From Petaurus breviceps papuanus (taxonomy: Eukaryota > Chordata > Mammalia > Diprotodontia > Petauridae): DNA of 64,000 bases. The notes beneath the pieces are model-generated. The model had not been told where the DNA came from and made no database searches. It was given only the letters and a program-made list of their open reading frames with translations. The stretch lies in the NCBI GenBank assembly GCA_028583685.1, contig JAMXIF010001253.1, forward strand, positions 27,037,917 to 27,101,916, given 5' to 3'. Shown here one piece after another: positions 54,290-64,000 of the stretch. The first letter of the stretch is position 1; every line of letters starts with the position of its first letter. The position numbers and the translations under genes are program-made.

Positions 54290-54895
54290 ACAGAGGGAAT
54301 CATACCTTTACCTGTAGGTGCTCTGTCCAAAGGAATATAAATTTTGATCAATGAAATCTCACAAGATATCTGGGAGTTTATGGACTAGATTCTATTTTTA
54401 AGGACCATGCCTTAAACCCAAATAATTCTGGTTCTCACTGATTGGCTAACAATAGGTCCCATCCCAAGCCTGACTTGGTCATTGCTTGGGTTTTGATGGC
54501 TCTGAGTGAGTGTAAATAGCAATTGTTTCTGTTTTGTCCAGAAATCCTGAGGGTCTTCCCCTTCCAGATTGATTTTTTTTAATAATTAGGCCATTTTTAG
54601 GCCCATTCTTATCTAGTTTTAATTACTGGATGGACATTGTTGCCTCAGACAAAATGAGACCTGGGAAAAACTTTAGCTTAAAAAGGTAAAAGTCTCCCAC
54701 TGCATCCAGGGGCACTTCCAGTCATCCTGATATACATCTTGCCAATGAACCCAGATGACTCCAGAGAACACACCTCTGACTCATTTAAATCTAATTCACT
54801 TGCAAGTTGTAGCTTCATCTTCTTGATTTCACTGGTCCTCTTTTGAGATAGAAGGACAAACAATATCATCATCAACAACAACAACAAAATGATAA
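54290..54895 (+). repeat. Marsupial repeat 'S', longer copy B
   Basis: Starts 'gggaatcatacctttacctg' and 'ggtgctctgtccaaaggaat'. It runs through 'tgattggctaacaataggtc', 'attaggccatttttaggccc' and 'ttagcttaaaaaggtaaaag', then the terminal unit 'cccactgcatccaggggcac', 'atgaacccagatgactccag'-like text and 'tagaaggacaaacaa', closing in a CAA/CAT-rich tail. The tail suggests a non-LTR retroposon. Family name not known to me. Confidence 0.7.
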
Positions 54896-55589
54896 TAGCT
54901 AGTGTTCTCTACTCCAGTTCTGCATAAGACTGTCCCTAACTACTGTTATCACTGGGCCACTTAACTCATTGAGTTTGTCCCATCAGTTACATCAAAATGT
55001 CACCTGCTACTTGCTTGAATCTGGTAAGTAACATAAGTATCTACTAAAACTGATAGAAAGTAGCATTGTCAGCACAAAAGGGATGCTTGATCTCTTTCTC
55101 TACCATCAACAATTTATCTTTTCAATGAGTTAGTAGGTTCCGCATATTCACCACTATCTTCTGCAGGCTTCTTTCTCCTTTAATTCTGACTTATTTGGGC
55201 TAAAGATCCATCTACTGAAATGTATCTTGACTGAAAAGTTTATGGATAACAACGTTCGTGTCAGACTCAGTGCTTTGCTCCTTTGTGATACACAGGATAT
55301 ACTTAGACAGTCTAAAGGGAAGATTTATAATGTAGTTGCAGAATATCATTCAAATGTCTTGGCCCATTAAGTTACTATTGATGCTTAACTAATGTGCTCT
55401 TTCCTTGAAATGACTATCTTTTCAAAACATTGGATTGGGACAGGCCAAGGAGATGAAGATATAACGGGTGAGTTTGCTTGAGATTTCTATTCCAAAGGGA
55501 GGAATTCAAAATTCAGTTAGGATTGGATCAGAAGTACTAGATTTTTTAAAAATCAATATAGAAAAATACTCTCCCTTATTTATCTATAG
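54896..55589. other. No recognised feature
   Basis: AT-rich sequence with no usable frame or named repeat. Confidence 0.5.
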
Positions 55590-56945
55590 CAAATAAAACA
55601 TTTGCTCAGATATTGGTGCATAAAATACCAGGGACAGAATGCTCCATGATTTTGTCCTTAACCCTGTCCTGTTCAATGGTTTTATTCATTCATTGAAGAG
55701 GTAGATAGCCTACTTACCTAATGTGAAACTGGGATAAAGCTGGGAGGGTGAATCTATTAAAAGACATGATCAGGATACAAAAAGGTCTGAGAGGCTTCAA
55801 TGATAGACCCTTATTATAGTAGGCATATCTAATTCTTTAAATATCTATAATTTTATCAGTGAGGGAATACTTTCTAGCAACAACATCTAAATTCTTATAT
55901 AATTTAGAGATAGTTTTTGATAATTATTTTTGCCAAAAACTTCACTACTCAGGGGTACATTGGTGATGTCCCTCTTTGATCTTAACCAAGATGTTTTTTT
56001 GGATAACCAGCATAGAAATCTATCACTGGCTCAGTCTCAGAGTCTTTCTATTATTGTAGGAGCTGCCAGAACTTTTATTCCATTGCTATATCTTTCAAAA
56101 AACTAGGATAATTTCCACGAGTTGAGGCATAAGAACTCAGTTCTAGGGAAGATGAAAGTTGTATATCAGGTGATGTTTTCACTGTCTCTGTGTGTCTATT
56201 TGTATCAGCTGTTCCCAGAACTTTCTATCAAAAGCAAAAAAAAATTAATCCAGAAGAATATTTAATAAGTATAAAGTCCTACATGTGTTTTCAAAAAACT
56301 TAGTGGGAGGGGGAAGATACATGATGAGACAATAATTTGCACAAAAGATATTTGAAGATTTTATTGTACTACAATTTTACTATTTAATATATGCCCCCAA
56401 AGCCTATGCATTCTGAATTTACCCAGTATTAGAAATGACTTGAAAATAGGTAATAGCCTCCCCTAAATATTTGAAGAACTGTGATATATAAGGGAAATTA
56501 GAGCAGAGGGTAAGAAAGGAAAGTGTATTGGAAGCTTTCGGGAGACAAAACTTCATGTATTGTTCATAGCACATATTCAATAATCACTTATTAAATTAAA
56601 TGGAATTAAATTCACACCACCAATCTCAACATAGGTTATTTTGTTTGGATTTGGAGAGCACAAGTAAGGAAATTAATCAGGGTTAGCTGCAGAGACAAAT
56701 CTTGACTGAATTTGGAGATAGAAAGGGAGACAGAAGGTAGAACATTCTCCCAATTAGAGTGTATCCAATGGTGAAATGTGCTGCCTTAGGAAGTAGTGAG
56801 TGCCTAAACACCAGAAGGCTTCATACAGAGGCTGGATGGTCACTTTTAAGGGATGTTATAGACATGATTCTTGCTTGGGGATAGTTGGTCAGGATGTTTT
56901 CTGAGGTTCTTTCATTTAAACATCCTTTGATTCTAGGAATCAAAA
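55590..56945 (+). mobile_element. L3/CR1 LINE in pieces
   Basis: 55600-55815: 'tgtccttaaccctgtcctgt', 'tgaaactgggataaagctgg' and 'catgatcaggatacaaaaag' (ORF2 end). 56245-56290: 'gaatatttaataagtataaa'. 56690-56945: 'gtgaaatgtgctgccttagg', 'aagtagtgagtgcctaaaca', 'gaggctggatggtcactttt' and 'catcctttgattctagg' (3' end). The 430 bases between 55815 and 56245 are not recognised. Confidence 0.6.
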
Positions 56946-58274
56946 TACTGTGCAGCATTATGGGAATATGGGTCACTCATTGAAGTATAGATAAAATTGC
57001 TGTATTCTCTTCATATTTTAATTTCAAGATAGAAAATAATTCCTACTTCTTTTCCTATGTCACATGCCTTTGTAGTCTGTATCCAAACTTGCTAGTTTTT
57101 CAATCAGGGATGCTGTGGCTAAAGAAGACTTTCTTTTTAAATGGATGTGGCTGGAAAAATAGTCTATTACTAAATAGTCCTTTAAAGGAAGATCATCAGC
57201 AACAACATCACCCTTATCAATTATTATAAGTGTCATTGTGTGAAGCACTGAATAGAGTAATTCAAGTTGACATAGCTATAGTAACTATATTTTCTCATCC
57301 GATAATTGAGACACATGGTCTGATGAAAGACATTTCATTTTGCAAAGATTTCTTATTTTCTAAAATAGGAATACATAGTTGTTATTCTCTTCTTGACATT
57401 GATTGCCTTGGAAAATAATGGTTTCATTGTCACCATAGATTTAACCCTTGCGTTCTTGGTTATCTGTCAAAAAACCACTTCCTTCCCCCATAAGGATAAG
57501 AATAAAGAAAGCCTCAGACACTCTAATATATGCCTTAAAATGCTGTAGGTGCAGCAATTCCCCCACAAGTTTCACTGTCTTGTCCAATTTGACCACTTAT
57601 TAGACCTGTGCTATGTTAACAATTTAAAAAAAAAGCTTTCTCTGTGTCAACTAGAACAAGGAACTAGTCTAGAAAGATCACCGGCATCCCAGAATCCTTT
57701 GTACTCTCTATTAATTTATTTTTCTCAGTTGCTTTTGTAGAGTTAGCAATTGGTTGCATCTATCCCCACTTGTTTTGTCTAAACTGTTATCACACTTGCA
57801 TGCTTGCTCCCTAGGTTGTTGTATTTGTACAGTGGGTATAATTTTCACTGATTCCATATGCTTTCTTTTGTCCAGCCTCTGACCCATGGAACTTTACAAG
57901 GAAACAAAAAATCATTAATCCTAAAGAATAGTTAATAACCCTAATTTTGATCTTAGACATTTAATATGCTAGACCCAAGAGATAAAGCTTGAGAATTCCC
58001 TATCAAACAGGCCCTTGGAAGCCTCTTGATCCAGTCTGAAGTTCTCTTGAGGCAGATTTCCAAGGAAAACTGAATACTATACAAAGTAGCCAACCCAAAT
58101 CACCTCCTCCTCCACCCCAACCTTGTCTTACTCAAAGGCCCAAAGAGATCTCATTCAAAGCTTCCTTGCATATTTCAAATGCCCAGTATTGCCTGTTTTG
58201 CAAGTAGAATGAGTACTACATATTATATGATATATAAGATATATACATTAATAATATACATATATTAATATATG
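56946..58274. other. No recognised gene
   Basis: Frames of 62-63 codons on both strands (57060-57740) show no domains. The DNA looks unique but may include worn repeats. Confidence 0.5.
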
Positions 58275-58405
58275 TTATCTCTTCAAGTAGACAATTAGCT
58301 CTCTGAGGGCAGAGTCCATGTTTTGTATTTCTTTGTGTACCCATTGGTATCTACTGCTTTACACAGAACAGCTACTCAAGAAATATTTGTTGAATGATTT
58401 ACAAG
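58275..58405 (+). mobile_element. L2 3' end
   Basis: 'acaattagctctctgagggc', 'agagtccatgttttgtattt' and 'aagaaatatttgttgaatga' are an L2 3' UTR. Confidence 0.65.
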
Positions 58406-58439
58406 ATAAAAGCAGGTCAACCTACTGGAAAAGAAATTC

Positions 58440-58640
58440 CTAAAAGCAAGACAGCAATGTACAATGCACAGAAAGCCATCCTTAGATTCAGGAAGCTCTG
58501 GATTCAAGGCTCATTTCTGATACCTACTGGCTCTGTGACACTGGGCATGTCACTTGTGCTCTTGGTTCCTCCCTCCCCCACCCAGGCACCTCCCCAAAAC
58601 TGTAAATTGCAGAGCAGATGCTCAGATTAACTGATAGAGG
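58440..58640 (+). mobile_element. MIR-like CORE-SINE
   Basis: 'gattcaggaagctctggatt', 'caaggctcatttctgatacc' and 'ctctgtgacactgggcatgt' give a CORE-SINE head and core. Confidence 0.6.
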
Positions 58641-58669
58641 GAGTATACTTTCTGTAAGTTTCCTACACC

Positions 58670-59010
58670 AATAAAGACACATCAGGCCATTTCCAAACCA
58701 TGCAACCTACACTCTAGTCATCTATCTCATCTACCTTCCACTGGAATGGGCCCACACCCTCAGAATCTGGGCAGATAAATTAGCTTTTGCTTTATCTTAC
58801 TTGGATCTAGGCTGCTCTTCCACTTCCCAGTCATTTCCAAACCATGCCCCTTGGCATATTATCTTCTCATTTCTATCTCTCTTTCCTTCATTGACTTCCC
58901 CCATTAGAATGTCTACATCTTGAAGGAAGTCATTATTTTGTTTGCTTGTATTCATATCCCCAACTCTTATCACAGATCTAGGAACACAGTAAATGCTTCA
59001 CAGGTCATTT
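58670..59010 (+). mobile_element. L2 3' relic
   Basis: 'ttgacttcccccattagaat', 'gtctacatcttgaaggaagt', 'tcatatccccaactcttatc' and 'aacacagtaaatgcttcaca' follow the L2 3' UTR order. Confidence 0.6.
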
Positions 59011-59149
59011 TTTTTATTCATCCCCTAAACAAAGAGGGGGAGGAAATAGGCACAAGCTTATAAGTCCTTACATTTAATGCCTATGACATCATGGGTAATT
59101 AATAAATATAACCATTATCATGTCCTGTGAAACTAACAAAAACATATCC

Positions 59150-59680
59150 TGCTTATTTGCCAAGTGTCTTATTCAATCCATTACTAAATCTTATTATTGC
59201 TTTCTTCTACTCACATAGTTTAGGCCATCATACAGTCCTTTAACATATTAAAATAGCTTCTTAATTAGTCTCCTTGCCTCAAATCTCTCCTCACTCCAAT
59301 CCATCCTCCAAACAGCTGCCAAAATAGTTTCTCTAAAGCACAGGTCATATCATGTCATCCCTCTTCTCAACAAAATTCAGTAGTTCCATATTACAAACTC
59401 TAAGATTAAAAAAAAAACACCAAAACTCCTATTTATCATTTAAAGTTATTCATAAGCTGGCTGTTTCCTACCTTTGCAACCTTATTAAACATAACACCCT
59501 TCCATTGTTCTTTAGAGTCCCACCATACCAGACTGCTTGCCATTCCTCACCTATGAATCTTCACACATGACACCCTATCTTACATCTCCATACTTTGCAC
59601 TGCCTGGCTCCATACTTGGAATGCTCCCTCTCCTCTGCCCCCTTAAAATCCCTGACTTTCCTCATAATTTAGCTCCAGGA
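59150..59680 (+). mobile_element. L2 LINE ORF2 end
   Basis: 'gtctccttgcctcaaatctc', 'cactccaatccatcctccaa', 'acagctgccaaaatagtttc', 'tgctccctctcctctgcccc' and 'cctcataatttagctccagg' match L2. Confidence 0.75.
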
Positions 59681-62163
59681 AAAAAATAAGAGGGGAAGAT
59701 GCATACTTCTATCATTGTCTCTATCTCTTCCCTGCCAATTTTGGATGCTGTATTTTTATTGAGGTCATAAGTTCTACCTTAATACTTTATGATCAATTGT
59801 CATTTCCTAGCTCATCCTTAATATTAAAAGTAAGACTTAATTCTTTATCAGATTCTGTAAGGTTCATTTCATAAACAAATGTGCTAGCCCACTTCATAAA
59901 GGAAACTATCACTTTGATCCTATCCTTGGGTAACCTTTATTCTGAGATCTTTACTCTGATGAACTGCAATAAATACCTGGTAAGCTTCCAACAAATCTGA
60001 ACAACATGGTGACAGATAATCTTAGAATCATATAGTTGGACTTCCCTCAAGTCAGTTGGTTCCCTTCAACTAATTGCACAGCAGAGGCTAACAGAAAGAA
60101 GGGAATGGAGATAATAGTCTATATATAATCAACAATTTAAATTTTCTACAAAATCACTAAATTCACAAAATTTACCTAGCTCTATCCATATTTAATAAAA
60201 CCAAACCATTTCTTTCCTTTGACAAGCTAGATCTTTGGTTCCCTCAGTGACCAGGATAAGAAAATAGACTCTTCTCCATATAACAAATAAGTAAATTCTC
60301 CTACTTTAAGAAAACACAATATATTAAACATGGAGCTTAAAAAATAGTGTGAAAAATAAGGAAGCGAATTTCACATTAAAGAAGAGTTTTTATGTTTACA
60401 AAAGAATATCTCAGAGAGTTTTTTTGAAAGACTAAACTCCATAGAACTATCCAAATATTAGATCTGCTCCACTTCAATTTATACACATCTCTTTAAAAAT
60501 GCATCTATTTTGTAAAGTAAGGTCCACCTGTAAAAAAAAAAAACATTTCACACACTTTTGAATACATTGTTGGGAAAATAATGTGAGAAGAAAATAGAAA
60601 TGAAGTCAAAGGGTACTCTGTATGCTTCAGGAAGGCCTTGGTTTCTTTCATCTCTGAGAATGTCATCCAAGTCTGATTTCCTAGGCCCATAAAACTAGAC
60701 ACTTATGTGTTCAGTCTCCATTTCCTCAATATGGTAGTGAATGGTATTGGATTTTGCTCAGAATAGGTCATCATATGAGGACTACTCATCAAGTCAGGCA
60801 AAGATACCCCTATATCTTTGGACCTTGCCTGAGTCATCTCAGTGTTTCCTCCAATTTCTATGGTAGGGATGAACTAGCTGTCATACTTTATGTCATTAGC
60901 CTTCCCTATTCAATCGTCAGCATTTTTGGTTCAGTAATTCTGTGAGTTGTAAAAAGAGCCATCCGTCAGAAGTCACATAATCTCATCCTCCTCAGGTGTA
61001 TAGAAAGGCTGGACTAAAATATTCTGTGCAGGTTGGAATGTGCACTCAGGCAGTGGCATGGAAATCAGTAAAGCAGACACTAATGATCTAGTTCCATTAA
61101 CAACTGCTCATTTGGGTGGTAAGTGACCTGAGACGAAGAGGAAATGCAATTTAGGCTGCCAATATGGTAAAAAAAAAATGGCTGCCATTACTGTTCTATA
61201 GAGGTTATAATCAATGATACTTTTTATTGGCTCAATTGAACTACATTGTAACTGATTAAATCCCTGCTTTGATGACATGAAGTAAAATAAAAGAGTTTAG
61301 GAACTTTCATAGCTTTTGTGAAATCATCTCATGTACAATTGCTTTTTGCTTAATGCCTTATTAATGTTGGGGAGTCACCTCGTACATTTGACAAATTGCC
61401 TTCTCGCAGTGGGACATCTCTGACCTCTTCACTAGGGCAATAGTCAAAAATTCTCACATATCCAGAGAAGAAAGCAGCTAGTCCTCTGTAGATTCTTTCT
61501 TAAATATCTCTCTCTGGTAGATGACATTTCCATATATGTATAATGCTTTAAATTTTTTTAACTCAACTTGAACCAACATTCAGTTGACAATAGAATACAC
61601 TAACAATAAGCAAGTCATTTTCAATATGGCTATCATAGTTCTTTTTCATGCACCATGTTATTATTAACATTGTATATCTACCTTCTAAGAATTAAAAATG
61701 TAAGTCAATATTCAAATGTGGCTCTCCTTCAAACTTCAGAGTGGTTGGGTTAAAGCTTGTGCCTTTACCCTTGGTAACAAAAGTAAAATGCACTAAAAAT
61801 GATCTATAGGTTGATTTCACCAACCAGAAAACTGTTTTAGCTCTTAATTCTTCTAAGTACCTCTTCACCTTTCACAGCAATTGGGGAAAATGTCCCTAGG
61901 GTATGATTTCGTCAAAAAGAATTGGAGCAAAATAAACTTTCAGGAAACTTCCTTCAAGGCTTTCCCACCTTCATCATGTTTCTATCTTCTTTGCAAATTG
62001 CAAGGTCTGGGCTGTGGGGAGATGACTTAAAATGCTGAAGAGCTTTGTCTGTTTCTCTCAGCAACATGTTATAGACTGGTGTCATATCTCTCTACGACTG
62101 AGACGTACATTAATGCTTGGTGGTAGTTGACTGATTGGTTATATGATATAATTCGTGATATAT

Positions 62164-62195
<32 letters not shown>

Positions 62196-62294
62196 ATAAT
62201 TCAAGGAGGTGAGCCTTAGCAACAATAACTATATTCACAATAGTCATCTGTCCCTTTAGGAATTTGCTATGGAGCAAAAGTGAAAGTAATCATT
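59681..62294. other. Longest stretch without a recognised repeat
   Basis: About 2.6 kb with only a (TG)n at 62163-62197 and short homopolymers. Frames of 63-65 codons (60505-60702, 60754-60945) have no domain. A candidate for unique or conserved non-coding DNA, judged only by absence of recognisable repeats. Confidence 0.45.
62163..62197. repeat. (TG)n microsatellite
   Basis: About 17 TG units. Confidence 0.95.
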
Positions 62295-62350
62295 TCATAA
62301 ACATTTATTAAGCACCTACCACATTCCAGGCACTGTGAGACACTATGAGA
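62295..62350 (-). mobile_element. L2 3' end, antisense (short)
   Basis: 'taaacatttattaagcacct' and 'accacattccaggcactgtg' are the reverse of the L2 terminus. Confidence 0.65.
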
Positions 62351-63019
62351 GATCCATGAGGTTTATCCCATTTTCATGACAAATCAATGTTATCCTAAAA
62401 TGCATTAAATAATTATGTTATGAAATTGATGATAGTGACAATCTCTAAACTCCAATGCCATCAATATTATAACACATACACACACACGCAAGAACATGTT
62501 TGTATATAAAAGTTTTGTCGTCTTGAACTTCTTTGAAGAGGGATGAGAAGCAGTGAGGGGACTAGGGAGTGTCCTGCTCCCTTCTGCCTTACCAACTTAA
62601 GATGAAGCAGATCTACATAATGGACTTGATATAGCCAGGGCAGGTTGTCTGTGTGGGTGGAGAAAGCAACTACTGAACCCCTGCTCAGATTCTTTCACCT
62701 GGACAGTTACATCCCCTAGCAGAAGTTTATTATGTTTTGTTTGAAGGTGTATAATTACACTTCTTTATCAACAGCCCTACTGGGGCTATTAACAGTCAGG
62801 ATTTCCCTCATTCCTTAGAGCAAGGTATACGTCCAGACCAAGGGAAGACTATGGGAGTTGAACAGAGCTAAGACAAATTTGGTAGTCTGCTGAGAAGGTA
62901 GCAGAGGTGCTCAGGTTTTTCTCGTTTCTCTTTAAGGCTGTAGAAAGTACACCACAGAATCAAGTGTGACAGAAGTTTTCAAGAATTCCTGCACTATGTC
63001 TCTCTTTCACGGATCCTCG
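62351..63019. other. No recognised feature
   Basis: Short CA run at 62478-62488; otherwise unassigned. Confidence 0.5.
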
Positions 63020-63180
63020 AATGACTTTTATTAAGTACCAATTAAATGCACTCTGTGCTAGGTGCTGAGATATAGAGACAAAAATGAAATAGTCGCTGCC
63101 CTCAAGAAGCTTACATTCTTCTATGAGGACATAAGGCTCATAAATAAATAAGTGAATAAATGAATATGTATATACAATTT
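63020..63180 (-). mobile_element. L2 3' end, antisense
   Basis: 'attaagtaccaattaaatgc', 'actctgtgctaggtgctgag', 'gctgccctcaagaagcttac' then an AAAT-rich stretch. Confidence 0.65.
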
Positions 63181-63519
63181 ATCTAAATAGATGAATAATT
63201 AAATGAACAAATAAATACAAAATATCTACCAATTAGATGCAAAGGGATTTTATTACTTTATCCATTTAATAAATATTAAATGGATACCTATGATATATAA
63301 GGCACTGTATGTGCTTTGGGATTTCACAGATGTGTGTTTGTATTATTTTATTACTTTCAGGAGATTAAGATCTAGTAGATTTAGAGAGGCCTGATACAAA
63401 GGAACAGAATACTTAATACAGTTAATGATTATAAGGCCTCCAGCAAGAGGAAATTCTTGATCTTCATCCATGGTTGTTAGCACTTTCACTCTTTGTTGGA
63501 GTTACTTTATATTGCTTTT
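63181..63519. other. Mostly unassigned
   Basis: A possible second antisense L2-like end at 63250-63320 ('aatggatacctatgatatat', 'aaggcactgtatgtgctttg'); the rest is unrecognised. Confidence 0.4.
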
Positions 63520-63790
63520 TACTTATTGATATCTCTTTTTGTGTTGTATTACTGTAATGCAATGCAAGCTCCTTGAAGGCAGGGATTGCTTTGCTGTCTG
63601 TTTTTGATTCTGTATATGCAATCCTCTACCTCTATAGTAGATGCTAATGAATGTTTTTTGAAATGAATTCAAATGAATTGAATCCGTTACCCACTTACAG
63701 ATGAGGACGCTGAGGCTCAGAAATAAACCATTATTTTCCCATAATTATACAATCCATTTATGGTAGAAGTGTGATTCAAATTCAATCTAC
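63520..63790 (+). mobile_element. L2 3' end, then MIR-like tail
   Basis: 63560-63660: 'gcaagctccttgaaggcagg' and 'agtagatgctaatgaatgtt'. 63695-63785: 'acttacagatgaggacgctg' and 'aggctcagaaataaaccatt'. Two separate relics side by side. Confidence 0.6.
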
Positions 63791-64000
63791 TTTCCTTTCT
63801 ACTACAACCCAGCCGTCTCTCCTTACCCTCAAAGATAGCACTGTAGAGGAAAACTTAAGCTTTAAAGTTGATAGATTCTTGACCCAGAGATTTTTGGAGC
63901 TAAGAATAGATACTTGGTTTAATCACTATTTGCCAACATTAATCATGCCAGAAGTTGCTCTGTCCTTCGGTGACTTTTAAAGTGCTGTGTGAGAAGAGTC

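Noticed and set aside
53831-54354. Frames of 135-169 codons rich in Pro/Ser/Phe or Gly/Arg/Glu/Lys
   Set aside because: Direct translations of the TTCC simple repeat, open in several frames at once.

Overview
This window is non-coding mammalian nuclear DNA, almost certainly from a marsupial. That rests on the repeats: tRNA-derived SINEs with a 'gggcagctaggtggcacagtgg' type head, MAR1-type SINEs with an RTE/BovB-like tail, marsupial-style L1 with a purine-rich spacer between ORF1 and ORF2, and abundant old L2, L3/CR1 and MIR/THER relics. I cannot name the species. No intact host protein-coding gene, tRNA, rRNA or CRISPR array is visible. Nearly all open frames of 60-170 codons are chance, simple-sequence or LINE remnants. 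The only host-gene sequence I recognise is a processed pseudogene of ribosomal protein RPL41 (49770-50179).

Layout. 1-7 kb: L2, L3 and L1 relics, with a 400-N assembly gap (6390-6789) inside an old L1 and an inverted repeat at the gap edge. 7-19 kb: an L3/CR1 copy split by an L1 3' end, an LTR-like piece, a long antisense L2, a (TTTC)n tract, and a 1044-bp solo LTR inside a SINE. 20-29 kb: L2, L3 and MIR mosaics, a dimeric SINE in an L2, and a CpG-rich 540-bp solo LTR. 29.2-36 kb: a near full-length dead L1 (5'UTR, ORF1, spacer, ORF2, tail) carrying two SINE insertions. 36-45 kb: a diverged LTR, a long sense L2 split by MAR1, a second MAR1 with a templated insertion, and another dimeric SINE. 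45-49 kb: an L1 3' end with a 162-bp tandem duplication, then an ORF1-only HAL1-like element carrying a fourth dimeric SINE. 49.7-51.3 kb: the RPL41 retropseudogene and a 486-bp solo LTR. 51-64 kb: L2, L3 and MIR relics, a (TTCC)n tract between two copies of one marsupial repeat, and long stretches I cannot assign.

The nesting gives relative ages. L2, L3 and MIR are oldest. L1 and MAR1 sit inside them. The dimeric SINE and the solo LTRs are youngest, with target-site duplications still readable. The best candidate for something under-described is the dimeric SINE: four copies share the same left/right-specific differences, so it has spread as a fixed dimer. Family names come from memory of consensus sequences, not from a database search.
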